Assembly (NCBI RefSeq): GCF_011745365.1 | Contig: NW_024468912.1 | Location: 4,588,001 to 4,652,000 of the forward strand | Reading direction: 5' to 3' | Length of the DNA stretch: 64,000 bases | Source: Cryphonectria parasitica EP155 | Taxonomy: Eukaryota > Ascomycota > Sordariomycetes > Diaporthales > Cryphonectriaceae | Shown: positions 1 through 11,600 of the stretch, one piece after another | Numbering within the stretch: position 1 is the stretch's first letter | Layout: every line of letters begins with the position of its first letter | The notes under the pieces: generated by a model | What the model was told of the DNA's origin: nothing | The model's database searches: none | The model's input: the letters and a program-made list of their open reading frames with translations, nothing else | Position numbers and translations under genes: made by a program

Positions 1-1248
1 ATGCCTGCCTGCATTGCCTGTCTTCGAGTCTCCCGGCCTCGTGATAGGTCAGTTAGATATAGCTTTTTCTGTTGGCTGATGTGGGAGACAAGGCCTCTGG
101 TGGTGTCTTGTTCTGCAGCTGCACACATGCATCGGGACGACCTTCTATATGTATGTGTGTGAAACAAGAGACAGCAAAGTATATTCTTTGATTTCTTGTA
201 ATTTGGGTCTTGAAACTTTTGTGTGTGTTTTTTATTTTAGAATAGCGAGCGTGTAAATTTTTGCCCGTCTTGTTGCTACTTTGGATTCGATGCCGTCCCA
301 CCCCTGGGGAGCTATGCTATGCTCTCACTTGCCCCTGTTGCCGCTCTTGTCCGGCTTTCGCTCCTACAGCGTTTCGCAGCCCTTTAAGGAGGCGATGCAG
401 CGATGCAGAAGTTACTGACCACCAACCAACCCCCGTTCTTGGTTGTGTGTCCAAATCCTATGGCCAGATAACTTCAACACAACAACCAGTCACCCTCAGG
501 CCAGTTCCTTGCCTGGAGCATAGAGTATAAGTATGAACCCCTTCTTGATCACACTACAGCCGACTGAGGTGCGTAATTACCCCAGCAGCAGGACAGACAA
601 GCCATGTATTTCCTTGTCGACAACCGCAACACGGTTACAGATAGATATGTTTATGTAAAATAGATACATCACAATTTACGTATACCACATCGGCGTAACT
701 CAGAGTATTTGTGTACATACACTCGTGAAACATGCAAGATAAATAAATAGATAAAAAGACCCCAAGAATTAATTTCCTGAATGAAATAAACATGTGTATA
801 TAAATAAAATAACGCCCCCACCATAAAACCCAATCCCGAGCTCGCGCCAGTGACGCTTTGTCTGTATTTCGTCCTGTTCCCGTTACGTGCATCATCACCT
901 TTTCTGGGGTAATGAGAAAGATGTAAACGAAGAGAGAGAGAGAGAGAGAAAGAAAAAAGGAAAAAAAGAGACACACCCGAACCCGAACAGACTCCGTTTG
1001 GTAGGGGGATACGCCCTCCTCTCTCCTACTGTGATGCTCATTGTATACAGCTAGACAGCAATGATGTTTTATGCAACTCATGCTTCTTTCCCTCATGTCA
1101 TAGTCCTCTCCCACTCTCTCTCTCTCTCTCTCTTTCGAAATGATTCATTATCCAAAGTGTACATCCCGATCCTCATTATTTCTTGCCTCAAAGGAAGTGG
1201 AAAAAGGGGAGGAAATGAATCCCTCATTCCTGTATAGCCAACCAAAGC
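1..1248. other. Non-coding stretch downstream of the phosphatase gene
   Basis: I see no convincing gene here. The open frames are short, lack family features and mostly start at non-ATG codons. A GA dinucleotide run lies near 930-950 and a TC run near 1112-1132; both are simple-sequence tracts. The right end is probably the 3' untranslated region of the phosphatase gene that ends at 1249. Confidence 0.5.
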
Positions 1249-4200
1249 CTACTTTGATAAATCGCCGACATGAGCAACAGTCCCGCTTCTCCCGCGGGCC
1301 CTCATCGCAGCGGTGCCACTAGCTCCAGTGCCCGGGGCGCCAACGCCACTGCCGGCCGGGCCGCCGCGTTCTTGCAGCCGCCAGACCCACTCAATGACGG
1401 TCTCGTAGCAGAGGACAAACTGCCGAAGAGTCTGTACCATGGACAATCGCTGGCCTCGAAAGTCGTGGACGGTAGCGGAGATGAGATCTATAGTGTCGTC
1501 GTCGATCCAAGATGTGTCGAGCTTCGGGTCGTCATCGTCGTCGGATGACGAGCAAGAGGGCGAGGGCGACTCGGAGATGGACATCGACGTCGTGGTGACG
1601 GGGAAGGCCGGCGACCCAGGCGACTTTGTACTTGGACTGAGTGCATCTTCAACTGGATTGTTGCGTGACATCTTGCGGCCTCGGATCTGGAAGGGGGCGC
1701 CGAAGGAAAGGCCGGCCATGGCGACATTAGCATCGGAGTCGCTTCTGCATTGCGCTTGATGCTTGTGGCCTCGAAGTTTCCTCTCAATGTTGTCATTCGC
1801 CTTTCGAATATTGCGTATCCTCTGTCTCTTAAGCATGTCGATTACACTGTCGACAGTGCAGAAGGTGCCCGTCCGACCACATCCGGCGGAGCAGTGGACG
1901 AGCATCGGGTGCACGGCCTGGTCAGATTCTGGTTCTTCCCACCATGCCAAGGGCAAGTTGCTAGAGGCCCGACTCCGACTGCGCTTCTTGGGACTAGGGG
2001 CTGGTCTCTCCTTGGGCGACTTCTCCGACAAGGAGCCGTGTCTTGAGGAAATGGCCCCAGGGACGTCGATGGGCAGATTGGACCGTTGCATCATGTTGGC
2101 AAGTTCGACAAGCGCCAGAAGGTGGCTAGGCTGTGCTGGAGTACCAAAATCCGGCCAAGAAGGGTAGTGAAGCTGGGTGATCTCTCGTATAGGAGCAAAA
2201 GGGTGTGCAGCGTGTGACAGCGCAAACTTGCGGATGACCACGAACGGTGTGTCGCTGCTGCTCCCTGCCTTGGGCTTGGTCTGTGCTTGGGTCTGCTGAT
2301 TCGTTTCCAATGTTGTGGTTGTGTTGGCGCGTCTTCGGCCCGGATCCGCGGCGGCCATCGCAGCACCGAACCCAAAGGCATCTTCCTGCTGCTGGGCTGC
2401 AGCAGTCGAAGACGAGTGGGTATCCTCAGAATCCGCAGCCGAGTGCGAGCCTTGCTTGTCGATGTCGAGCGACACCTTCTTCTCTGACAATGCCCGCAGT
2501 TTGATGGGGCCAAACTCCCGGTCTTTCCAGTAGGCGTGACATTTCAACTGACCACCCTCTGACTCCGCCGTGAGCATCACAATGACGCGCACGTCTTGAT
2601 CCCATATGACAGACCAGAAATCCTGTGCACGTTGGTTAGTTTCAAGCTTGAATCTGGACCCCACAGGGAAGCAGCTACAGCTGCCAGAAGAAAACAAACG
2701 TACCTCGAAAGTTGCCGGCAGTGGGCCCTGGCTGGCAATATATTTCTTGTGACTTCTGGATGCCTGGACGTGACTTGCGTTCACATAGTCGCACGTGCCC
2801 TCGGGCTTGCCCTCCAGTTTGACTCTGGCGTGGTCAAAGGGGAGAATGTCTTTGTAGCGGTTCTTGACCCCCTTCTCGATACCACTGAGCTGCACTCTGG
2901 GAGCCGCGTCCTTGACCTCCTTGGCGACCGACGCAGGGTTGATGTAGGAATATGCGACCTTCATTCTGGCCTGCTCGTCCCGCTCAATGCCCAGAAACTT
3001 GTCACTGACCTGCTTGCCGTGATCCTCGACGCTCGCAGCCTCTTGCAGCCACCGCGGCAGGGCCTCCATATCAGTTCCTCGGGGCACGTTGATGTCCATC
3101 TGCCCAACACCATCGACAAGGTCTTGATTCTGTCGTATGTTTGCGAAGAAGGCATTAGAAGTGATACCCGCGGTCGGGAGCATGACCCCGCCCACGACTG
3201 GGGCAATGCTTGGTGCAGCACCAGGCAGAGAAAGCGTTGGCCGACCGGGTTTCTGCTCTGCCATGTTACCATACTCGATCAAGTCCGGGAAGGCTGCTGC
3301 AAAGGCCTTGAAGCCCCCTCGGAGGATATGGCAGGTTCCCTTGTAGCCCTCATTCGTGAACTTCTTGATGGTATTCATGGCAGATACAGCATCGCGCTTC
3401 TCAGAAGAGAATGCGTCATACACGACAATGTGCTTGGTGTCTGGCCACCGCCCAAATACTTCCTTGTCGGCATCTCCCTGAAACGTCTGCGCTAATTTCT
3501 GCAGATTAAAGGTAGCACGCTTCAACAGTGTGGTCGGGATGCACAGATTGAGCGCGCCCTTGATGCGGGCCTGGGCATACTGAGGAGACACGCGGAGGTC
3601 GAGAAGCAGAACTTCGTTCTTGTCCTTGGCGTCCAGCATGGCCTTGAGTTCAGTTGGTGGAATCATTCCCGAGACAGACTGGTCCGGCCCTGCTGGTAAC
3701 GTGGCAGCGCGGCCCTGAAACGATCGCTGTGGGTCTGGCGACGGTGGGTCGGCTTTGGTGTGCATCATCGACAGCCGCGGGTGGCGGTCGTCAACCTTGG
3801 AGAGGCCGGATCGCTTCTCGGGAGACGAATCCATCTGTGCAGGCGACTCATGGCGCGGCAGGTTGAGAAAGCTGGGCGGGTTCATGCTTGCTTCCGAGCT
3901 CCGTTTGGAATCCGAGGAAGCATAGGCCGAGTCCCGCATACTATTCGCATCGGTGTCGACGTCCATCTTCTCGGGGTGCGGCCCCAGGGCCTTGACCATT
4001 TCCACGTGGTGGTTGTTGGGGCGAGACGCCGGCACGTGAGGACTGGTCTCGCTGCCGTGTGTGCGCCATCGCGATGGCTGCGGCCTCGCTGGTGCTGCGC
4101 CTGGGGCCAAAGCGAACGGCGAGCTGCCGCCGAAATGTGATGAGCCGAGATTAAAGCCCGAACCGCCTCTGTTGGCATCTGCTTGCCGGCGGAAGGCCTC

Positions 4201-4695
4201 AAACTCCGGGTTGGCGTCGAGAGGAACCTGCTGAGGCAGCACGGCACCAAAACTTTTGACGGATGACGAGGCCGGGCTCCAGTTCTCCCTCGGGATGGCA
4301 CCTGTCTCGTCGGCATCAATGCTGGCCTCGACCTTGAGGCCGAAATAGTTGGGCGAAGGGGTCCTGGCGGCATTCTGCGTCGTGACCTGGCCAATAGGGG
4401 TCGTGGAGAGGAGGTGTCTGGGCGTGGCGGAGGGAGGAGAGGAGAGCTTGGATGGAACGGCCTGTCCGGCGGCCAGAGGGCCCCGCGGCGATGCTGCGGG
4501 CGAGGAAGACTTGGTCGAGGTCTTGGAGGCGTTTGTCGATTGTGATCGAGCGTGAGAGACGGCTGAGGTGTATGTGTGGGAGTAGGACTTGGACGCCGTG
4601 GGAGGTTGCGGTCTCGTTGTCTTCATGTTGTAGTAGACGGTGCTGCTGCCGCTTCCTCCGCGTTCGCTGTTGCTTCTTGATTCGGGAGGAGCCAT
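1249..4695 (-). CDS. Rhodanese-domain protein tyrosine phosphatase (Pyp/PTP type)
   Basis: A classical tyrosine phosphatase expected to dephosphorylate phosphotyrosine, probably on MAP kinases as the yeast Pyp/Ptp enzymes do. The first ~340 residues are Ser/Pro-rich and disordered. A rhodanese/CH2-like domain follows at about 343-475; its loop reads YDAFSSEKRD, with Asp where the catalytic Cys would be, so it is probably a binding module. The PTP domain runs from about 600 to 1090, with KNRYKDILPFDH, the WPD loop (YPSWPDFGTP), the signature HCSAGCGRTGTF and a late Q-loop (SMVQTLRQF). Low-complexity inserts split the domain before the WPD loop, before the signature and after it. The frame is open from ATG at 4695 to the stop, but 2623-2703 is very likely an in-frame 81-nt intron (gtacgt...cag) inserted between PATFE and DFWSV, giving 1121 rather than 1148 residues. 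Family assignment is firm; the MAP-kinase role is inferred. Confidence 0.93.
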   Translation of the reverse strand: MAPPESRSNSERGGSGSSTVYYNMKTTRPQPPTASKSYSHTYTSAVSHARSQSTNASKTSTKSSSPAASPRGPLAAGQAVPSKLSSPPSATPRHLLSTTPIGQVTTQNAARTPSPNYFGLKVEASIDADETGAIPRENWSPASSSVKSFGAVLPQQVPLDANPEFEAFRRQADANRGGSGFNLGSSHFGGSSPFALAPGAAPARPQPSRWRTHGSETSPHVPASRPNNHHVEMVKALGPHPEKMDVDTDANSMRDSAYASSDSKRSSEASMNPPSFLNLPRHESPAQMDSSPEKRSGLSKVDDRHPRLSMMHTKADPPSPDPQRSFQGRAATLPAGPDQSVSGMIPPTELKAMLDAKDKNEVLLLDLRVSPQYAQARIKGALNLCIPTTLLKRATFNLQKLAQTFQGDADKEVFGRWPDTKHIVVYDAFSSEKRDAVSAMNTIKKFTNEGYKGTCHILRGGFKAFAAAFPDLIEYGNMAEQKPGRPTLSLPGAAPSIAPVVGGVMLPTAGITSNAFFANIRQNQDLVDGVGQMDINVPRGTDMEALPRWLQEAASVEDHGKQVSDKFLGIERDEQARMKVAYSYINPASVAKEVKDAAPRVQLSGIEKGVKNRYKDILPFDHARVKLEGKPEGTCDYVNASHVQASRSHKKYIASQGPLPATFEVRLFSSGSCSCFPVGSRFKLETNQRAQDFWSVIWDQDVRVIVMLTAESEGGQLKCHAYWKDREFGPIKLRALSEKKVSLDIDKQGSHSAADSEDTHSSSTAAAQQQEDAFGFGAAMAAADPGRRRANTTTTLETNQQTQAQTKPKAGSSSDTPFVVIRKFALSHAAHPFAPIREITQLHYPSWPDFGTPAQPSHLLALVELANMMQRSNLPIDVPGAISSRHGSLSEKSPKERPAPSPKKRSRSRASSNLPLAWWEEPESDQAVHPMLVHCSAGCGRTGTFCTVDSVIDMLKRQRIRNIRKANDNIERKLRGHKHQAQCRSDSDANVAMAGLSFGAPFQIRGRKMSRNNPVEDALSPSTKSPGSPAFPVTTTSMSISESPSPSCSSSDDDDDPKLDTSWIDDDTIDLISATVHDFRGQRLSMVQTLRQFVLCYETVIEWVWRLQERGGPAGSGVGAPGTGASGTAAMRARGRSGTVAHVGDLSK

Positions 4696-7600
4696 GCTTC
4701 TGGTTGTCTCGGGTCGAGTGGATGATGATTTCCTTCCACCCTGATGAGAATCCAGGGCCGTCGTGCCTTGTTGCTGGCCTCATGAGGGAACCATGTTCAC
4801 AGAGACATTGCGAGTAAGTTCAGTGATCGGGCGGGTTGAGTAATCGGAGAGGAACGTGACGGGTGTCTCGTGTTGGGTAATCGGTCTTTGTTTTCTTGTC
4901 TTCCACGGCTTTCCAGGCACGGTGAGGTGAATCAAGCAGGAAGCTAGTTGTCTGATTGAAGACTTGGGGACGGTGAGTCTTATGGGTCGTAGAGCCGGTC
5001 GTCTGTCCCCTCGTATCGAATAGTCGGGATATCTTGCTTGTGGCGTTACCAGGTGCGGGAAGGGCGACAACAGGATTGCTAGTGGGGTGGTAAAGGCAGG
5101 ATTTTAGGTGATCGAGGGAAGTGAAATGGGATTTGAGGTTCGAAATGGGAATCTTGGGCCAGGTCAAAGTTGGGGGGGGCCACCAAGGGGTGGGTGTATG
5201 TGTGGTCATTCGTCTTGCCCCCCCCCCCCAAACCCATGTCGAGTCCCTGTGGGGAAGATCCAACTTTTGTCGCGGCGAGTTGATGTCAGCAAGCCGAGTC
5301 CCTGTTAGGCAGTCAGGGGGGCTGCGTCTAGCGTCGACTATCGCATACACGTACCATAGTACATAGCATGTACTTTGTATTATAATAAAGCAGTGTGTGC
5401 GCAGTTTGGTCGAGGGCCCCTCTCTCTTATTTCTTTTCTATACGACAAAAACGTCTCCAACCTGATTCACGCAATACCGGTACCAGTTTTTTTTTTTTTT
5501 CATATCAGTAGTCCTATATGTTCACTCTCACGAGTTATCACTCCCATCATCGTCCAAAGTGGTGAACAGTAATTTCTACGAGAACCGTATGAGGTGTTGC
5601 ATTTTGAGAGAACAAAACTGTCGGGACTGTTTCCCACCTACAAAACGATACATGGCTCAAGATGTCCTGTCTAGTTCACGGGACTGGTTGATGAATAGCT
5701 CAGGGTCCAACCTCACCTGGAGAACTAGTGCTTCGGGAGGGACCAACAACCAATGTGATACACCCGGAGAATGCCCGCTCCATTCGTCTTGACCTTCTGG
5801 ATTGGGCATGAAAATTGATTATCAACAAGGACTTTGTTGAAAGAGGGGGGGGGTGGGCAGAGGGGGTGGCGACCCCCTGGGGGGACGGACTATCAACCTT
5901 ATCCGCGGATCTGCGGTCGGGTGGTTTTGTCAAGTGTGCCGTATAGCACGTTATGGTAGGTGTGTAACGCGCAAATGAAAGGCACTGTACATACACATAG
6001 ACTAAGTTGGCCAGAGTCAATGGTGAAGAGTGATAACAGATTATAGGTAAGAGAATTGTCAAGATCCCCGCTGCTGTCTCTGGAGCTGTCAACTTTAATT
6101 CCTTTCGACCGCCACACTGACCAAAAAGCGACATTTGTCAGGCGTGATACTGGCACTGTAAAACGGAAAGCTGTGACAATGGGCAGGACGGTACCGGTAG
6201 CACTGTGCTGAGACAAGGACGCTATACTATGGTTGGTGAGGGTGGCGCCACACTAGACAGGCAATGATCGACAACGCTTGGCAAATAGCGACATGGAGAT
6301 GATCATCATCAGATTCCCAAAGGTCTGTAGAAGGTGTGCTAGCATGTGAGGAAGTTTCAAAAAACAAAAATAGCCCGCAAACCCCATATACTCATTCACC
6401 ATGGCCTAGAAAGACTTGCGATATACTGAATACTGAATCAAACTGTTCTCCAAGTCTTGTCCAGAGAGCGAGAATTCGCAGCTTTTTCTCTCAAAGCACT
6501 TGTGGCCCCCCTGCTTGTCGTCATCATCGTCATAGTGGCCTGTTATTGACGTTACGGGCAAGCACTAACAAATAAATTTCTGTGCAGCCTTCCCGTCTTT
6601 TCTACAGTTCTACTGATTCAAAGCTGATGAGGTGATCCAGTCAGTCTCTAATCCAATGTGATTCTATTCCGTTCTCTCTATGTTTTCTATTTGATTGCCT
6701 TATAGTTTGTCAGGGCTGAATGCACGATTTAACGTAATCAGCAAATCCCTTGCCCTCCACCTGGCGGATGATTCGCACAGGTCTGTTGGCAATGGCTAGG
6801 TGCCGCCCCACGTGGGGACTTGATGGGTACCTGCCACGAGAACTTGTACGTACAACAGGGGTCCTCAATGCGTACAGAGTGGTGCTCTCGCGCGCCTATG
6901 ACGACATGGCCAGTGACCAGACTTGGAACCTCTTAGTGTGACATCCTTATCCGCTTCTCATCCAATCATTTGCCGGAGGATCCCCTGGACCCCTATTTCT
7001 CAGGGCCCGCCTGCCCCGCTGGACCTTAGAAAGGTACTTGGGCGCCACCCGCTGCCAGGGCGAAAGGTGCCCGTACCTGGATAGCAGATCGAGTCTATTC
7101 AGCCCCTCCCTAACCCAGTCAGGCACCCCGTCATCGTCATCGATGGAGCCCTGCCGCGAGTCTAGAACCGTTCCATCAGCCTCACCAGTTGAATGGCCAA
7201 GCCCTCCGTCTTGTCGATCACGAGCGTTCGCTTCTCCAAAAACTGAATTTTCTTCTTCTTTCTTCTCCCCCCCCCCCTTTCTACTGACGTACCAAATGTT
7301 GCACATAGCCGACTGGTGCGGATGTGGGATGATCCGTGACGATCGCACTTTAGATCTTGACGTGGCCATCTTGAGTGAAGGTTGAATAAAATAAAGATGC
7401 TGGGCAAGAAGTTGTATGCATAAAACCACGAGTCCTGCAAGACGAACCAAAAAGAGACCTGCGGAATCTCTAACAGCTTCGGGCAAGGGGTCTGCACTGA
7501 AAGAAAAATGGGGTTCCAGCTTGTTAAAGATGCAGGGTAATTCTTGGCACTCTCCAGGAATAGTTGGTCTTGAAATGGTCTGCGTTGTTTCTTTTCTCTC

Positions 7601-8409
7601 AAGACCTACCATAGTGCATGCAGTAAGCCACTGTCAGACCACTCTCGTCTTTTAATGGATCTTAGCATCTGACAGCTTCAAGCGAATGCCCCCCATCTAG
7701 AGCTATCTCGTACAACTCCCCCTTGAGTCACTTGCGATGTCTGCGATAGAGAGCTCGAGTCATCCTTACGACAAGGACAGCCAGCAAAACCTCCCCGCTG
7801 GAACCTGTGGGGCTCATTGACACGGTCACAGCCCTGCTGCTCAGTAGGAAGACCCTCTTCCAACTTGGCCAGCACAGCCGCGTGGAACTTGGCCATCTGC
7901 CCTTGAAGGCTCCTCAACCGCGCTCACGTGGCAGTCCACCTCGAATTTCCAAGATCCAAGAATCTTTCTCAACACCCTGAAAATGAAAAACCTGAAAAAC
8001 CTGCATTCTGTCGTTTGTCAAAGTCATACGAGGTTTTTCTTATAGTACAAAATTATTAAGAAGAATTCCCAAGCTCGAAACTTGAGTCTAAGAAAAGGAG
8101 TCCAAAAGAGAAAGAGAGAGGGAAGAGGGTTACAAGCACATACACACACACAGTTGTAAAACACATGCGCGATCTGCCCTGTCCACGTACCAAACCTACC
8201 GTCAGACCCATCCCCATACAGACAGTGCTTCTTACTCAGGGGCGACACAGTCAAAGAGGGAACACAGTAGGCATTCATCATTCGCCGCTTGTGGCATGGA
8301 AGAGCATAATCGCCCTTTGGCGACGTCATCTCACCACTCGTCACATCGCACACAAATGCGTGGCCCTCCCTTTCACTCCCACTACAATGAACATGTCCTG
8401 AGCTGAGAT
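4696..8409. other. Gene-poor stretch, phosphatase promoter side
   Basis: The first several hundred bases are probably the promoter and leader of the phosphatase gene. No open frame here has a recognisable domain. Homopolymer C or G runs occur near 5219, 5846 and 7267, and an A/T-rich run near 5488. I see no RNA gene and no transposon ends. Confidence 0.45.
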
Positions 8410-8679
8410 CTACAAGTCTCGAGCACCAAGATCGACTTCATCGGAGTCAGCCAGTGCAGACGAACTCAGCCGAGCTTTCGTGTGTGTGCTATGAAACATA
8501 TCTTCAACCCAAGGCGGACTGCAAGGACATAACATTGAACTAATCGATTCCCTTTCAGGAATAACTAAGTCAAAGACTGTCCCATATCCATCCTGTCGGT
8601 CGATTTGTTCAGCCCAGGCCAGCCCTGAAACACTGGTCGTAAACGTAAGGACACATGCCAGGGCGAGAATAGGGCTCAT
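8410..8679 (-). CDS. Candidate small secreted protein
   Basis: An 89-residue frame with an ATG start. The N-terminus has a clear hydrophobic core (ILALACVLTFTTSV) followed by small residues (SGLAWA), which reads as a cleavable signal peptide. The mature part is acidic and has only two cysteines, in LCPC. There is no recognised family. It stands alone in a gene-poor stretch and may be a first exon or a chance frame; the signal peptide is the only positive evidence. Confidence 0.3.
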   Translation of the reverse strand: MSPILALACVLTFTTSVSGLAWAEQIDRQDGYGTVFDLVIPERESISSMLCPCSPPWVEDMFHSTHTKARLSSSALADSDEVDLGARDL

Positions 8680-11600
8680 CGCTAGTGCGGTGAGCGTGGC
8701 CTACTAATATTGCATTTTGTATTGACTTTTGGTGGATTCTTCGATTTGTTTTGGTAGAAATAATAAATAAGTAAGATACTGCTTATGCATCGGTGCCGTG
8801 TCCGAAATAGAGTTTCATGGGCGAAATCTTCCCGCGCATGGCGACAGCCAATTCCTTCAGCCCTAGCTGTTTTCTTTTTTCTTCCCTTAATTTTTTTTAA
8901 TTCTCTCCGCCATAGCATCGATTAGGCTCATCATCTGTACCGCCCCCCCCCCCTTTTCTGTCTCACACTAGTAACTACTAGTAGTCCAAAAGAAAGAAGG
9001 GGTCCAAGGGACCTCTTTCATGCGGGCCTACCGTGTAAGTCCCGGAGCAGCTCCTCCTGGGGGCGATCTTGTGTGTGTGTATGTGTGTGTGTCCCCACCG
9101 TCTTTTGAACCGTTGGCGCACCGCGCCGCGCCCTGCAACCTGCCTTCTAGCCTCGCGACCTACGAACTCTCGTTCCGCCTTGGCGCGCAAATTCAGGGCC
9201 CAGGCCTTATTCGACCCTTGGATCTACTTGCTATGTACAAGGTGAGGGTCATGCGGCTAGCGTGCATGTGCCAATGGGTTCAAGCGTAGTGGCTCTGGTG
9301 CTGGCACTTGGCTGCTGGAGGATGAGGCCGGGAAACGTTCACCTGTGATTTTCATGGCGGCAAGTCGCAGCAGCTGTGCCTGAACTGGTGATCTTCCATC
9401 CCCACCCCCTCTTTTCCCTTCTGTCTCTCATATCCCAGCGTCATCGATAATGTCTATACCTCATAACGCAGATACTCGGACTGCGTGCCAGAGTTGCGAT
9501 TGGAGAGTCCCACCGGCGCGAGACGTGTTCTAACCCTTCTCTCCGTAATCTAATTACCACTACATTCTCCGTCTGGCTACAGTCACCGGTCAGTGACAGC
9601 CGCAGCCGATCATCCAATTGCAATATCTTTCCACTGCTCAACAACGCCTCCTACCAGTCTCGTATCGCTTCCAATACCAGTTCATCTCCATTTTGCACCA
9701 AGCCAACGCCCTGAGAGCTGCGTGTGCCATGATGACACCCATTGTCTCAGAAACCTAGGCTATCACCGGGCTGTACGCGTGAAGGACATATGTGCTGGGA
9801 CGTCTGATGTCAATATTGTTTCCCTTAACACCCTACCAGTGCTTACTTACCTAATTATAAACCATAGCGTACCGCGCAGTTCGCTGACGCGCGCGTGATC
9901 GGCACTGGAACATAACCACTGCCTACAGCGGGTGAAAAGTGAGGCTACGGTTGTCGGGAACGCCCGGGCCATGTTACGGCTCATGGGGGTTGATAGCAAC
10001 CCGAGAAATATGAGGCGAACGCCTCCTCGATCGTCACGAATTTGATCCGATGGCCGCCAAATTGATCCATGGAGCCCACTCTACATACATATGGAGGCCA
10101 TACGTATTTCTCTTGTGGCTATTATCGCATGTGAAAGGTCGTGAACACTGCGAGTGCGCCCTGGAGTCGGCGGTGTCCTGTGTGGCTGCATACAGATGTA
10201 ATGGATATGTGGATTGTCGTCATTGATTTGTGCGTGAGAATTTGTGTGATCAGTGAGCATGTTCCACATGACTTCTGCGTAACACCATTCTTCAGCTCGA
10301 ATCCGTGGTGACGGACACATGGCCGCAGAATTTGGGCAGCATACTGGCCACTCTTTGGTTCCTTTGCAGCATCATCTCAATCACTCGGCCGTGGTCTACA
10401 CTGTGCTTGCCACGCGGCCCCAAACTAATCACCGCAAGGCCCAGACGTCATCCTCGACGATGGTCCAAGAAGGCCTTGACAGTCGTGTGTGCCTATGCCA
10501 ACCAACACACTTTGCCGAATCCTCTTTTGACTGTCCTTGTCTCTAAGTACTTAAGCAATCATCTCATGTCAAAACTTGCGGAAAGCCTCCGCGTATTCAT
10601 ACGGCAATGTTGACGTCTTGTTTCTATCAATCCTTCTCAGCAGCAGCGTAGTTGTCTGTGGCAGCTGTCTGGTGCTGACGCACGAAACAATCAATACTAG
10701 GAAATGTGTCGAAATCATTCTTAGTAATTTTTAAGTCGTAATTCAACTCTACTATTTCTAAAGCAGGCATTGTGCTACATTTATCAACCGAAAGTTCCCC
10801 GGGGGGGGGGGGGCGCATCAAAGACTATGATAGAAACCAGCATTCGAGCTAGCTAGAGAACAGACTAACGATACCATATCCTTACATCTCCCCTATGATT
10901 AGCATGACTCTCCTGGCTTTGACACGGTTATCTTGTTCCCATAAGATTGCCTACAGAACATGCTTTATCACCCATCTCTTGAGACATCATCATGTAAGAT
11001 AACGAGTGCTTGATTCACCATAAAACCTTATGGACACGATTAGAGGCAGCCAGCATCGGCATGAACGTACTTCTGCTTATCCGCCTCCTTCTCTCCGAAC
11101 TATGTCTCGGGCCCCTATGATCTCAGATGGCAGGGCGTTCTTGCATACATCTCCTAAAATAAGACACAAGCCTGTCCTGCCTCCATATCACCATACCAGG
11201 CTACTATCATAAGAGATGCGGCTGAAACACAGATGAGCGGCTTGCACTTGTCAGAGACAGCCCGGGTCTAGACGCTCGATGACCAAACAAAAAGAGAGAC
11301 ACTGCCCATTGCAATCGATGATTCCTCGCTTGCAAAGTAGACGACTGCCGGGCGCCGAGGGCCGAAACTGGGAGACCAGTGCGACCGCCGCATAGAACTG
11401 TCGATCTGGATCTTGGGTCCTGAGCTTGAGGAGGCAGGTTGAGAGCGGGAGAAATGGTGCACCTAGGAAGACCACCTGGCTAGAGATTCATGAGAGGGCT
11501 CAACATTATGAGAATAATACTATCTCTTGGATCTCCAAAATGCTATGACATCTCGGTCACAAACCCCATGTGCTTTTAGTTGAATTTGATCGTCATAAAG

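Noticed and set aside
635..1114. 159-codon minus-strand frame with a hydrophobic stretch (FFSFFLSLSLSLF)
   Set aside because: The hydrophobic part is encoded by a GA/TC simple repeat, and a second frame gives the same pattern, so it is a simple-sequence artefact.
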